A stretch of 64,000 nucleotides of DNA from positions 1 through 64,000 of the forward strand of contig MOWL01000002.1 in NCBI GenBank assembly GCA_002110485.1, in the 5' to 3' direction. The stretch comes from Emergomyces orientalis (lineage: Eukaryota; Ascomycota; Eurotiomycetes; Onygenales; Ajellomycetaceae). The notes below the pieces were generated by a model. The model had not been told where the DNA came from. It saw nothing but the letters and a program-made list of their open reading frames with translations, and did not search any database. Positions 1 to 9,955 of this stretch are shown here, piece by piece (within the stretch, counting starts at the first letter, position 1; each line of letters begins with the position of its first letter). The position numbers and the translations under genes were made by a program.

Positions 1-240
1 GGCCTCGCGGCCCTTATGACCAGATTCATCATGCATCCGAGCAACGATATCCTTTTGCTCAGATGAGTTATCAACCACGCGTCTCAGAGGAATTCCCTTG
101 CCTGATCGTCGGAATAGATGTTGACCTTGGACGATATATCGAAGTGCATGCTTGCGCCATTTAGAAAAGACGGAACGTGGTATATCATCCGGCCGCTTCA
201 TGGTGGTGAGAAACCTCGCAATTGATTCGCTGCGATCAGA
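1..240 (-). CDS. Ty3/gypsy integrase N-terminus, partial
   Basis: This is the start of the integrase of the minus-strand Ty3/gypsy element, cut by the left window edge. Reading leftwards from about position 240, the frame gives a continuous peptide that includes PDYSDRSESIARFLTTMKRP and then HDESGHKGRE. The spaced histidines of HDESGH match the first half of the HHCC zinc-binding domain found at the N-terminus of retroviral-type integrases; the cysteine pair and the catalytic DDE core would lie outside the window. The frame differs from the RT-RNase H frame to its right, which runs to a stop at 198, so one frame change is needed to join them. It is therefore either a mutation or a second frameshift site. 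The family assignment is firm, the expression mode is unknown. Confidence 0.7.
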
Positions 241-2489
241 ATAATCAGGCGAAAGAACACGCACACCGATGACTCGGAAGCATCCACGCCGCTGACATCG
301 AAATCAGGAACCGTCAAAGATGCAACACTAATATAGTTGAGTTCTGCATCTATGAAATCATCGATATCTTGATCCTCAGGAACCTCACCCTCAGCAGGAG
401 GTCGACGAGATAGCCCATCTGCAGCAGTATGCTTCCGACCAGGCACATGTCGAACTTCGAAATCAAACATCCGAATCCAGGCAAGCCAGCCAGTAACGAG
501 AGCACCAGGCAGGTCAGTGGCAGATCGATTGAGCTGTGCCACTAGAGTCTTCGCGTCGGTTTCCAGAATAAAGTGAACGCCATACAGGTAATAACGGCAT
601 TTCTTTAGCATCTTGAGCACAGCGCGGCATTCTCGCTTTCCTGCATCATATTTTGCTTCGGCGGGGCTCCAGATTCCGCTCTCATATCGGCAAGGGTGTA
701 GCTTTCCATTCAATTTATCCCGTTGGCTGAGCGTTCCACCCCATCCTTCAAGACAGGCATCCGTGGCCATCACGATATCACCGGCATCTTCAGAATAATC
801 AATGCAGCAAAGTGCAGGGGCAGTTGTCAGGGCATTCTTCAAAATTGCCATTGCATTCACTTGTTCAAGACCCCAGGTAAAAGGAATGTTCTTCTTGAAT
901 AGAATATAGATAGGTATAGAAATGATAGCGAAATTCGGAATCCATATTCTATAGTAAACGCAAACACCTAAGAAAGCTCGGGCACCCGTGACATCTGTCG
1001 GATCCGGCCACTCAACGATTTTGACGATTTTCGCAGCTTCGGGGCGCCTGCCGTCAGCATCCACAACATATCCGACTAGAACCATACCGGAGCAGGCGAA
1101 TTCTGACTTTCCAACCTGGATACACGTGTCCGCGAGTTCTATGCTGATGAGGGTGGCATCTAAGTTTTGCAGATGCTCCAGGACAAATTTCCGAATACCT
1201 GGCATCACTTCTTCATCATTGTAACGCGTCCGCGGGCCTTTCACACCAATATCATCCATAAAATTGTCTGCTTGATGCGGTATGTTCGATCGAAGAATGC
1301 GTGCCATGATTCGGCAGAACTGCGCAATAGAATTCGTCGCGCCTTGTGGCAGTGCTGTCTGACGAAGCAACCCGATCGGGGTAAGGAAAGCTGTCATATC
1401 TCGGCTGTCTTCGTGTAAAGGAACTTGATCATATCCAGAAAAGAAATCCATCATGCTCGTTATCTTCATTCCCGCGAAATCCTCAGCAAACGCGTCCGCA
1501 CTAGGTGGAATATACGCATCGCGAATAGTGACAGCGTTCATGTCCATGCACGCGTTGACAATGCGATATTTCCCAGCTTCTTTCTTCTTGACGAGGAACC
1601 ACTTATTTCGATACGGACCATGGCAATGTTCATAAACTCCAGAATCAACGCGTTCGCGAAGCATATTGATGATTGTAGGGACGAGCTTTCGAGGAATAGG
1701 AAATCCTGCCGCTTGCCATGCTTTATGCGGAGCAACGCGAATCTTGACAGGTGGAGAGACTTCTTTTGCAAGCGTTCCGCAATCCTTAAAACTCCACGCG
1801 AGGGCTTTTTCTCTTCTAAGCAGAATCTCAATCAAAAGTTCGCGTTCCTGTGGGGTGAGCATCGATCCGATCCGCAGATTCTTGATCCTTTCCTCTGTGA
1901 GTCGCGAACCTCGCGGGCAATCGGAGAAACGGGGTGTAATGAAATGATCGTAGGGCGAAGGCGGATCCTGCTCCGGAATCACATTGTCTTTGAACCATTG
2001 TTGGCGAATTTCTCTCCACTTATCTGTTCCGCCGGGAATCCCGCCACCTGTAGTTGGCACATCGAGAGGTTGAATCTTATCGGCTTTTCGCTTGTATAAT
2101 GTCGCAACGACTGGACCGCGCGATCGAGGAGAAGATCGTGAAGAAGCATATAAAGACAAATCATGAAGCTGCACACCACGAACACGGCGTGATTCGGATA
2201 TTGAATAATTAGAGAAAGGAAAAGATGAATGTGTAGACGGGTAAAATTGTTGATGTAGGATGGCGGGGAAAAACCTGTGAGGTTCTCGGGCGTTTTGGGG
2301 CGGCGTTCTCTGATTGGCTGAATCTTTTGGCGGCCCGGGGCTGCCAAAAGTCTGATTGGCTGACGCACCCACACCGCTTTCAAAACACGGCAGAATATTT
2401 GCCCCGCTATCCACATCGCGATCGCTGAATCTGATATCATTTCTTTGCCCACCACATTCAACATCGCAAAGATCAATCGGACTCAGCAT
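198..2489 (-). CDS. Ty3/gypsy Pol: reverse transcriptase-RNase H
   Basis: The 763-codon frame encodes the copying enzyme of a Ty3/gypsy (Metaviridae-type) retrotransposon. Order seen: a low-complexity N-terminal linker of about 200 residues, then an RT with the fingers motif near KIRVAPHK, the motif A region SMMDFFSGYDQVPL, LPQGATNS and the catalytic box NFMDDIGV near residue 410, then the connection and an RNase H with ATDACLEGWGG and LETDAKTL. It ends with DGLSRRPP, the usual tail of a Ty3 RNase H. The ATG at 2,489 lies two bases after the Gag stop, but the frame is open upstream through the slippery heptamer, so translation probably arrives by -1 frameshifting from Gag; reinitiation at this ATG is the alternative. 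No stop interrupts the domains and CpG sites are abundant, so this copy looks young. Confidence 0.9.
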   Translation of the reverse strand: MLSPIDLCDVECGGQRNDIRFSDRDVDSGANILPCFESGVGASANQTFGSPGPPKDSANQRTPPQNAREPHRFFPAILHQQFYPSTHSSFPFSNYSISESRRVRGVQLHDLSLYASSRSSPRSRGPVVATLYKRKADKIQPLDVPTTGGGIPGGTDKWREIRQQWFKDNVIPEQDPPSPYDHFITPRFSDCPRGSRLTEERIKNLRIGSMLTPQERELLIEILLRREKALAWSFKDCGTLAKEVSPPVKIRVAPHKAWQAAGFPIPRKLVPTIINMLRERVDSGVYEHCHGPYRNKWFLVKKKEAGKYRIVNACMDMNAVTIRDAYIPPSADAFAEDFAGMKITSMMDFFSGYDQVPLHEDSRDMTAFLTPIGLLRQTALPQGATNSIAQFCRIMARILRSNIPHQADNFMDDIGVKGPRTRYNDEEVMPGIRKFVLEHLQNLDATLISIELADTCIQVGKSEFACSGMVLVGYVVDADGRRPEAAKIVKIVEWPDPTDVTGARAFLGVCVYYRIWIPNFAIISIPIYILFKKNIPFTWGLEQVNAMAILKNALTTAPALCCIDYSEDAGDIVMATDACLEGWGGTLSQRDKLNGKLHPCRYESGIWSPAEAKYDAGKRECRAVLKMLKKCRYYLYGVHFILETDAKTLVAQLNRSATDLPGALVTGWLAWIRMFDFEVRHVPGRKHTAADGLSRRPPAEGEVPEDQDIDDFIDAELNYISVASLTVPDFDVSGVDASESSVCVFFRLIILIAANQLRGFSPP

Positions 2490-2491
2490 AT

Positions 2492-5236
2492 CTAGTTTAA
2501 AGTCTGCACTTTGCCACGAAGATCATCTAACTTTCGATCTCCATGGTCGCCGGGAGAATAACCAAGAAAAGACACCTGATTCTTCTCATCCTTCGGATCA
2601 AAAACGTGAACAAGAACACCGCCTTTGTTATCTGTAGTTCTTGCCAAACGCGTCGCGTTTTCATATGGTCGGCCGAGAATGCAATCATGAGAACCGCGTT
2701 CCATGATGAAGAATGTCTGAGGCACCATAACAGATCCAAGGCGAACAGGAACATCCTTGCAGATTCCAATGACACCACTCTGCTGACCCCCAGCTCCAAG
2801 AATAGGTTTGACAGCATCCCTTTGAATGATGAGACCGAGATCTAACGCAGTTCTTTCAACAAGACAGTTAATTTCCGCACCTCCATCAAATATCGCCTCA
2901 GTTTCCCCCTTTCCAATTCCGACAGTGAACTTGATGTGTCCAACCGAAACGAGATTCCAACGAGGATTATACTCAGCAACAGAAGTGCCAGGTTGAACCA
3001 GGGCAACGGTGGCTGCATCATCCCGAATCATATGCTGTTGAACTTCGATGGGAAGATTTTGAAAGAACATGTGCTGGAGTTGGGTGGAGCATGCCATGAG
3101 ATCTTTAATCTGAATTCCGCCGATTTCTTGGCGCATGATCTTCTCAAATATTCGCCGCGTCGCGATCGCCATATTGTCTTTATTCTTCATTTCTGCAGAA
3201 AGCTTTGGCCCTTTGAGTTTCCGAGGCCTGCAGAGAACAGTTTTCTTCTGAATCTGCGGAGCATCTGCCATTTCTGAATCTGGGACAATTCCACCGTCTC
3301 CGAGCTTTGGACTTCCGCCCTGAAGCTGTTCATCATGGAGAGGTTGAGAATTATCATCCTCATCATCTTCCTGTGAAGCAGAGATCACATCTTGAGCAAA
3401 AGAAACTGATTTCCCATCTGAATACCTGCCATTGCGCCGAGAATGTGTTGTTGGCAGTCTCTTCTCCTTCTCAATTCGTCCGGAAAGCGTTGCTTGATTT
3501 TTATTCATAGAAGAGGCCTTATCCTTCTCAGTAGAAGTGGAAGCAGCCATTACACTAACAATCTCCTCCATCTCACTATCGGTCATATCACCTTCCTCAG
3601 GGCCACTATCAAATCCAATATCACATATGCTTACGGCATTCACCGATGGCATCGGGGATCCGTCAGGAAATACCCGGATACTACCATCATTCCGAAGTTT
3701 ATCCGCGGTTGGGACAGTCGGCGGTGCAGCCATTTGCTTCAAAAGTCGTTCAATTGTAACAATATGGGGCTCAAGTCGGTTGACAGCAATCTTCGGGCCT
3801 TTTCTCATCACATTACCCTCATAGTATTCTCCAATCATATTCCGATGAATCTTGCCCTGATCGATGAGCCGGCCGATTGCTAAGCAATTTGGAAGCATAT
3901 GGTTTGAATCTCCGCAACCCCAGCATGACATCGGCGGTCGATCGTATTGAACAAAGCTTCCAGATCGAGATCGAGACGGGCCTCCAGGTCCACGTTGAGT
4001 TCCATAGTAAGACACATTTGGCAAATCCAATGCAGGATCACGTCCTCGAGTAAGAAGAACCTTTGGAGCAGTCACATTTTGCTGCATGTTTCCCTGGTTT
4101 TGAATGCCAGCGATCGCCAGAGATAACGCGTCCATTCGGTTGACAAGGTTCTCAAGAATGTTATCACTCGGATTCTGTGTTTTCGCATCCGGAGCAGGCA
4201 TCGCCGAAGCGGTCGGCACAGGCACATTCAATGTGGGCGGATTAAACACGGGCTGAGCAGACGGCTGCATCGATGGAATAGAGTTGGGGAAAACATCAGG
4301 TGCCAGAACTCGTGCAATCTCTTCCTTTGTCTTCTGCATTTGAGACACAGCATCGCAGATCTTCGGCAGTTCCCATCCAGATTGACTAACCTTATCAAAT
4401 CCAGCAGTGCGGAAAGCTTTTTCACGAATACCTTCTGAAAGTCCTTGAAGAAACCAGATACAAGCAAGAGATTGTTGCAATTCATTCTTGCAAATGAGAG
4501 GCATCGCAACTGCGCGGAATTGACGGCAGTAGACGAGGATCTCCTGGCTGGTAGAATGGGTTTTGTTGCACAATGCATGGAGGTAAGATTGATTATACAT
4601 CTGTTGGTGAGCATCTTCGCGCCAGAAATCGGCAAGCAACTGCTTTTTAACCATTTCCCATGTCTTATGATCCAAGACAAGCTGATCGATATGGCCCTGC
4701 AGTTCCATGGTACAATAGTTCCGTAATACCGCCAGAGCATCGATTCCTGCAACGAAATGCAAGGTGCACATTGCCTCATATCGATCAACAAAAGCAGTAA
4801 TGTTTCTCCCATCAAAGAATGGGGCTCCAGGTGCTCCAGGAATCGGCATCGGCATGACAAGACGTTGATATGGCAGTCCACTATTGGGAGTCGGCTGACC
4901 GGACGAGGTAGTAGTGGGTGTAGTCATCTTTTCTTTGCTAGCTTCTGTCTTCTCTTTGCTAACTTCTATTTTCGGGGGCGCTGCAGAGACCTTTCCTGAC
5001 TGAGTTTGACGATGGGCAATAGAATCCGACCGAGAATGCTTGGAAGACATATATTGAGAAAGAAAGGAACGCACAAAAGACTTCTGTTCACATAAGAGAA
5101 AGAGTTCAACAATACTATCAATATCAATATCCTTTTTATATTCAAATCTCAAATCCTCAAGAAAGAGAAGGAATTTCAACATCCACTTTAGATCTTTTTG
5201 CTGAAGGTCTTTTTTTCTTATCACTTTTCTCAACAT
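2492..5236 (-). CDS. Ty3/gypsy Gag-protease polyprotein
   Basis: This 914-codon frame is the structural and protease part of the retrotransposon. A basic and hydrophobic N-terminus is followed by a capsid-like region (roughly residues 125-330), a proline-rich linker, and one zinc knuckle CWGCGDSNHMLPNC (C-x2-C-x4-H-x4-C) near residue 435. An acidic, serine-rich stretch follows, and near residue 780 an aspartyl protease with FDGGAEINCL; most relatives have D-S/T-G-A here, so the glycine after the aspartate is unusual. ILGRPY fits the second conserved block of retropepsins. The frame ends in LN-stop, and the last two sense codons form the slippery site. The start ATG at 5,236 overlaps a short upstream frame. 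Having protease in the Gag frame and RT in the -1 frame is common in LTR retrotransposons. Confidence 0.88.
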   Translation of the reverse strand: MLRKVIRKKDLQQKDLKWMLKFLLFLEDLRFEYKKDIDIDSIVELFLLCEQKSFVRSFLSQYMSSKHSRSDSIAHRQTQSGKVSAAPPKIEVSKEKTEASKEKMTTPTTTSSGQPTPNSGLPYQRLVMPMPIPGAPGAPFFDGRNITAFVDRYEAMCTLHFVAGIDALAVLRNYCTMELQGHIDQLVLDHKTWEMVKKQLLADFWREDAHQQMYNQSYLHALCNKTHSTSQEILVYCRQFRAVAMPLICKNELQQSLACIWFLQGLSEGIREKAFRTAGFDKVSQSGWELPKICDAVSQMQKTKEEIARVLAPDVFPNSIPSMQPSAQPVFNPPTLNVPVPTASAMPAPDAKTQNPSDNILENLVNRMDALSLAIAGIQNQGNMQQNVTAPKVLLTRGRDPALDLPNVSYYGTQRGPGGPSRSRSGSFVQYDRPPMSCWGCGDSNHMLPNCLAIGRLIDQGKIHRNMIGEYYEGNVMRKGPKIAVNRLEPHIVTIERLLKQMAAPPTVPTADKLRNDGSIRVFPDGSPMPSVNAVSICDIGFDSGPEEGDMTDSEMEEIVSVMAASTSTEKDKASSMNKNQATLSGRIEKEKRLPTTHSRRNGRYSDGKSVSFAQDVISASQEDDEDDNSQPLHDEQLQGGSPKLGDGGIVPDSEMADAPQIQKKTVLCRPRKLKGPKLSAEMKNKDNMAIATRRIFEKIMRQEIGGIQIKDLMACSTQLQHMFFQNLPIEVQQHMIRDDAATVALVQPGTSVAEYNPRWNLVSVGHIKFTVGIGKGETEAIFDGGAEINCLVERTALDLGLIIQRDAVKPILGAGGQQSGVIGICKDVPVRLGSVMVPQTFFIMERGSHDCILGRPYENATRLARTTDNKGGVLVHVFDPKDEKNQVSFLGYSPGDHGDRKLDDLRGKVQTLN
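2495..2501 (-). promoter_or_regulatory. Candidate -1 ribosomal frameshift site TTTAAAC
   Basis: On the minus strand the Gag frame reads ACT TTA AAC TAG. The bases T TTA AAC form an exact X XXY YYZ slippery heptamer in the correct phase, with the Gag stop immediately after it. A one-base backward slip gives TTT AAA CTA GAT ATG, which is precisely the frame of the RT-RNase H protein. The identity and phase of the heptamer are seen directly; that it works is inferred from its known use in other retroelements and RNA viruses. No obvious downstream pseudoknot could be identified by eye. Confidence 0.72.
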
Positions 5237-5459
5237 TTCTCTCTTCTTTCATTTGTTGAATAGGGGTATGGGTATTCAAATTGAGCTTATCAGTGGGGCG
5301 TTCGCTCGCATCCTTCATTATCCACTGTCGATATCGGCCATATCGGCCAATCAGAGGCTTCCACAAATGAACACTATTGAAAAGAATGCTCAACAAAAGC
5401 AGAAAAGACAAAATGTTGAGAGAAATCATATCAGTCGTAGCTACCGCCTGCCCATCCAT
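5157..5459 (-). CDS. Small upstream ORF with a hydrophobic segment
   Basis: A 100-codon frame starts at the ATG at 5,459, just inside the presumed LTR end, and overlaps the start of Gag by 80 bases in another frame. Its product has a short N-terminus, a strongly hydrophobic run (LNILSFLLLLSILF) and a very basic lysine-rich C-terminal third. It could be an upstream ORF that tunes Gag translation, a fragment of an ancestral longer Gag N-terminus, or chance. No family is recognised. It is listed because it begins close to the expected 5' end of the element's RNA and has membrane-segment character. Confidence 0.3.
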   Translation of the reverse strand: MDGQAVATTDMISLNILSFLLLLSILFNSVHLWKPLIGRYGRYRQWIMKDASERPTDKLNLNTHTPIQQMKEERNVEKSDKKKRPSAKRSKVDVEIPSLS

Positions 5460-5486
5460 TTTGAATTGCCTTCCCAGGGACGCCAA

Positions 5487-5834
5487 TGAAGTGGAATAAG
5501 GGGTTGTGCGCTTTTGGCGGCACGTGGGCAGGAGCAGCGGGATCGTAAGGAGGTTGGTAAGTTCGCCGTGTATACAATATTCTATTCAACGAGCTATCCA
5601 AATAGCAATACAAAAGAACACGTAGGAGATTCAAATATAGAAGAAGAACAAGCAATCAATCACATATCAAATCACACAATCAAAAAGGAGCAATCTCACT
5701 GCTCTGCGTACAATCAATCTTCGCCGAATCCACACGTGTGTCAAAGGATAATGGGAATATGAGGCAGCCATGCCAAACAAATATATGAGGCAGCCTCGGC
5801 AAAAAGTAATACCATGCCGAGATTCTCCACCACA
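5487..5834 (-). repeat. Probable 5' LTR of the Ty3/gypsy element
   Basis: Reading the minus strand, the stretch beginning TGTGGTGGAG near 5,834 and ending CCACTTCA at 5,487 separates LINE RNase H coding sequence from the Gag leader. It has TG...CA ends, and a TGG-starting stretch (TGGCGTCCCTGGG) follows from 5,485 as a candidate primer-binding site. The matching 3' LTR is outside the window, so the boundaries are tentative (about 15 bases at the outer end). CpG sites reappear at 5,818, which marks the switch from mutated LINE to unmutated LTR. Confidence 0.45.
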
Positions 5835-5984
5835 ATATGCTATGCCAGCTCCCAGATTATTTGAAGTATCATTTTTTGATTCATTAGTATAGATAATCAG
5901 AGCATTATTTATAATTTCAAGCTGCTTTAAATGTCTTTCTTGCTCATTTTCTTTAGATAATTCACTAATATCTATATTAATCAA
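5667..5984 (-). pseudogene. LINE ORF2 RNase H remnant, truncated by the gypsy insertion
   Basis: The peptide ALIIYTNESKN...LGAGIAY resembles the RNase H that closes ORF2 of Tad/I-type fungal LINEs, where the usual motif is YTDGSK followed by a glycine-rich LGAGIA-like strand. The catalytic aspartate is replaced by asparagine and the next glycine by glutamate, as expected from C-to-T changes on the opposite strand. Homology stops after about position 5,835, where the gypsy LTR begins, and the open frame then runs on through LTR sequence. The real remnant is therefore only about 5,835-5,984. Confidence 0.65.
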
Positions 5985-8560
5985 TGAATTCAGAGACTTT
6001 TTTCATGAATATAGTTGTTCAAAATCTAATTCTTTCACATTTAAATGAGGAAGTTTGTCTTTAATCATTGAACAAACTCTATATAACTGAGTTAAAATCT
6101 TTTTTACAGAATTTAGACTGATTTCATTTCAATCTAAATATTTACTTCAGTTCAAATCAGTGTCTGTGTTCATGGAAGAAAATGTGAATGAAACTCTTTT
6201 TCTAATTATATAATTTTGATTTAATTTAATTATTCTCACTGAATAATTTCTGCACAGCTTGTTCAGTCTTATTTTAGAAGAAGAAATTGAGACTTCAATT
6301 TCTATAGCTTTTATAGAGATGATTTTAAATGCTTTCAGTATTTTTCTTAAAGTTTTATTTTATAGATTTTCATATTTATTTAGAAAGTTTTTCTGATTTT
6401 TCCATCATATTTGTGCTTCATAGTCTGAGATTAAGAAAATGCAGGCAATATAAAGTTATCTCATTGCTTGAAAAGATAGTTCTCTTTCTGTATTTAATAA
6501 TTTTAAAATATTATTAAGATTACTCTCTGCCTGAGCAAGTTTCTTTTGAATATGATAATTAAACTTCAGTTTTAAGTCTAGTCAAAAACCTAGTCATCTA
6601 ACTGATTCTTTTGAATTAATTTGTTCATTTAGTAAGACTATGTGTTCATTTTTCTCATTTGACTTAGAAAAAAAGTGAATCAATTCAGTTTTATTCATAT
6701 CAAACTGAATATAATTTTCATTTTCTTTTTGAATGATTTCTCTTGCTGCATTTTTGATTAATAAACAGTTTTCTTTTATTGTTTTTGAATGATATAATAA
6801 TGCAATATCATTAATGTAGCTGAATGTTCTCACTAGCTTTATTTCTCTGTTTTGAAATAATGTTCTTATATATATCAAAAATAGAATGGAAGAGACTGAA
6901 GATTTCTGAGAGACTTCTATTTCAATTTTTGTTTTCTTTTGTTTTATTTCATTAAAAAACAACTGAATGGTTCTTTCTGACATAAAACAACTGACCCATT
7001 TTATCAATGATTTTGGAGTATTTAATTCTATCAGAGTTTGAATTAAATGCTCTTTTGAAACATGATCAAATGCATTTTTTATATTAATAAAAGCAGCAGT
7101 TGAAACTAGTTTTTCATTTCTAGCTAATTCTATGTCATGAGTTAGAGAAAAAACTGCATCTATTACTGAGTTTTACTTTCTATTCTCTATTTGATAAAAT
7201 AATAGATCAGAGTCAGAGATAGTACTTAGATATAATAATCTAGTAACTATTATTTTTTCTAAGACTTTTCCCAAGCAATTTAACAATGATATAATTCTAT
7301 AGAATTTTGAAATAGTGCTTTTTCTATTTAGTTTTACAAGTACTATTTCAGTGGCTTTTCTTCATATCTTGAGATGATATTCTTTTTTCAATAAATTAAA
7401 AAGTAATTCAAATATTTCTTCTTTTAACTTAGAATATAATTTTTGTATTATTAAATGATTTATTGAGTCAGAGCCTGCAGCAGTTTTCTTTGAGCTTTCA
7501 AAAATTGCTGTTTATAATTCATCTTCTGATAGATCTGATTATATTCATTTTTTCTCTACATTTTCAGTATAATCATCTATTGACATAGAGTTTTCATTTT
7601 GAAATACTGATGGTTTTTGAAATAACATTTTTAACAATACCTGGCATTTTTCTTCAAAGGAATGAGCTTTAATCTCTCTATTCTGATAGTTATATTCTAA
7701 AATAGATAATTTAGCTACTTTTCTTGATTTTGTGTAATTAAATGCTTTAAAAATCTCTTTTTCTTTTGCATTTTCAAGAAAAGTATTTCAGCATGAAGTT
7801 TTAGCTGTTTTTATAGTAATGAAGTATTCATTTCTCATTTCTTTGTATTTTTCATGAATAATGATATCTTTTTTTCATTTTTCTTTGTAAATTGCTAAAT
7901 TTTTTCTTTTCTCTGATATTTCTTTATTTCATCATGGTTTAGAGTACTCTGATAGAACTTTTTTTGAAATATTATCATTAATACTTTCTAGAATTATATT
8001 TGTAATTATTTCTGTTTTTTCTTCAAGTATTATCTTCAACTTTGAGTTTATTTTTAAAAAAATGTCTTAGTATTAAATTGTATTATCTTTTATTTTTGAA
8101 TGTGTCTCTTATTCTGGGCTGGAATTACTGTAATGGCAAGTGACAAGAAGTTACATGTATTTAGATATAGTTTACATGATAAATTCTAGTAATACTAGGT
8201 GGGCATCATAATCACTGATTGCATATGCCTTAATGGAAGAAAAAAAAAAAAAAAAGATATTGATAGGCCCACTCTCTGTCACCAGAGTAAGTATCAGTAT
8301 ATGAGTGAATATTGTGCTCACTCTTCAGATCTTGACTGCAATTCTCTTGTTAATTATAAAGCACACCTTCATGTTCTTCTGCTTCATGCCTGCTTGCCAG
8401 AATCCACAGTTGACTGAACAGTGTGTGCCTGTTTTAGAGTGTTTTTGTATTCAGAGCTCTTGTATTGCAATCACATCATAGTTTAATACCATTTCAGGCT
8501 TTGCCAAAAGAGGTCTCATAATCTTGTTTGACTTATACACATTGTATTGTAAAATGACTA
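5985..8560 (-). pseudogene. LINE ORF2 remnant: endonuclease and reverse transcriptase
   Basis: This is the decayed ORF2 of a non-LTR retrotransposon on the minus strand. It opens at 8,560 with MKNRLVILQYNVYKSNKIM...YDVIAIQEL, the start of an apurinic-type endonuclease (relatives read LQYNVHKSKNKV and DILAIQEPW). Further left are NKRIAV and a truncated endonuclease core. The RT is clear at 7,160-6,594: AAFINIKNAFDHVSKEHLI is motif A, SQKSSVSSILFLIYI is motif B (normally PQGSPLSPILF), and SYINDIALL is motif C (normally YVDD). The catalytic aspartates in motifs A and C have become asparagine, and many frames are closed by stops, so it cannot be active. The family is most likely Tad1/I-like. Confidence 0.8.
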
Positions 8561-8799
8561 GCCTGTTCTTCATGATTCATTCATGTGATTATTCTGTGAG
8601 CTGCTGTTCTGTGTTGATATCTCCAGTGTTACTGAATCACTTGCTGCTTGAATGAAGCTTGTCATAGCTTCTCATTGTTGTACTTCTGCTCTTGATACAT
8701 CTGTTGGTCTTCCTGCTCTTCATGGGGGTTCTATGAAGTCCTCATTCAAAGGCCTGTTCTGTTTGCATGGAAAACTAAATTCATCTGCATCTGATGCTC

Positions 8800-9955
8800 T
8801 TATATTGAAGTGCTTGAAGCATTCAATCAGTGTCTTTTTAGCACTTTTGGCTTTCAATCTTCTCTCTGAGCAGTTTGAGTGCCATGCTGCATGACTATCA
8901 CTACAGTTACTGCACTTGAGTCTGCTGCCTTCTGCTGCTTCTTTGCAGGCCTTGTCATCATGATCTTTTTATGCACAGTGATCACAGGTTTCCTCTCTTC
9001 TGCAGAAGCAAGCTATATGTTCATACTGTTGACACTTGTAGCATCATGTGATCCTGGCCTCTCTGTGAAATATTTCAACTGTGCAATATTCATTGTCTAG
9101 AATGAGTTCATTGTCCACCAGTGCATTGGCCTGGTGAGGTGCAGCAACATTGATGATTACACTGTTATATGATTTCTGTTGTCTAATCATCATTTTGTTC
9201 ATCTTGTGTATCAGCATCTTGCAGCATAGTGCTGTATTCTGCTTGTAGATGCTCTCAATAATGTACTCAGAGCTGCTTCAGTCAATGACTCTCATAGAAG
9301 CATCTTTGACTAGTACTGCATACATCTTCTGCTTCATGTGTGCTTTGTCTCCTCATTCACACATCCAGCTATTATCTGCTGTGAGCTCTGTCTTGGTGTT
9401 CTGTGTGTTCATCATCAAAATCATGTCTCTGCTTGATATGTGTCTTGCTGTCATCACTTTGTTCTTAATTATCTCTTTGATGGTCTCATTTGCTTGTTTA
9501 ACAATCATTTCTGGTGTGTGTTCTGTCTCTGACATAGTATTGCAGCTTTGTTGAGTAATGACTACCTCTTGCAGTGTTCTGATTGATATGATTTTAACTG
9601 TTGTCTCCTCTCTGACTGTCATTGCTGTTCATGAGAGTGCTCTGTTGAGCTTGTCTCACAATTTCTGCTGTTTTGATATGTCAATTGCATGTTTCATTCT
9701 CTTTAGAAGCTGATCATACAGTTCCATCTTCACTTTTCACACTGCTTTCAATATCTTCTGTAAATACTCTTTATTTTTATTATTCACTTTCTCATTCTTC
9801 TCTCTCTCTTCAAGGATTGCAGCTAGTGTTTGAATTGCTGTTGCTAAGCTATTTGTCTTTGTTTTCTGTGTCACAGAGTTTTTCATCTCCAGCATGTATT
9901 GAGTCTCATGCATGCCATCTTCCTCCATAACCACCTCCCCCACATCCAATGCCAT
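8800..9955 (-). pseudogene. LINE ORF1 (Gag-like, zinc-knuckle) remnant
   Basis: ORF1 starts at the ATG at 9,955 (MALDVGEVVMEEDGM...), has a coiled-coil-like charged segment (EEREKNEKVNNKNKEYLQ), then a nucleic-acid-binding central part (ARHISSRDMILMMNTQN). It ends near 9,050-8,870 with three zinc knuckles: CYKCQQYEHIACFC, CDHCA-stop-KDHDDKAC and CSNCSDSHAAWHSNC. In-frame stops and several frame changes show it is dead. ORF1 followed by endonuclease-RT-RNase H is the normal layout of Tad1/I-clade fungal LINEs. Base composition is less AT-rich here than in ORF2, although CpG is equally absent. Confidence 0.8.

Larger units (their letters stand above)
1..5834 (-). mobile_element. Ty3/gypsy LTR retrotransposon, 3' end outside window
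   Basis: The element is read right to left: LTR (about 5,834-5,487), leader with a small ORF, Gag-protease, a -1 slippery site, RT-RNase H, then the integrase start, after which the window ends. The gag and pol domains are long and uninterrupted apart from one frame change before integrase. CpG dinucleotides are common, in contrast to the CpG-free LINE it entered. That contrast means the insertion came after the host mutated the LINE, or that this copy escaped mutation. Confidence 0.88.

Noticed and set aside
1425..2099. 224-codon plus-strand frame across the Ty3 Pol gene
   Set aside because: It is antisense to a well-supported RT-RNase H coding region and has no motif of its own.
8239..8255. 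Poly(A) run as the 3' tail of a plus-strand retroposon
   Set aside because: The surrounding coding remnants all read on the minus strand across the run, so it is more likely a slippage tract in the endonuclease region.
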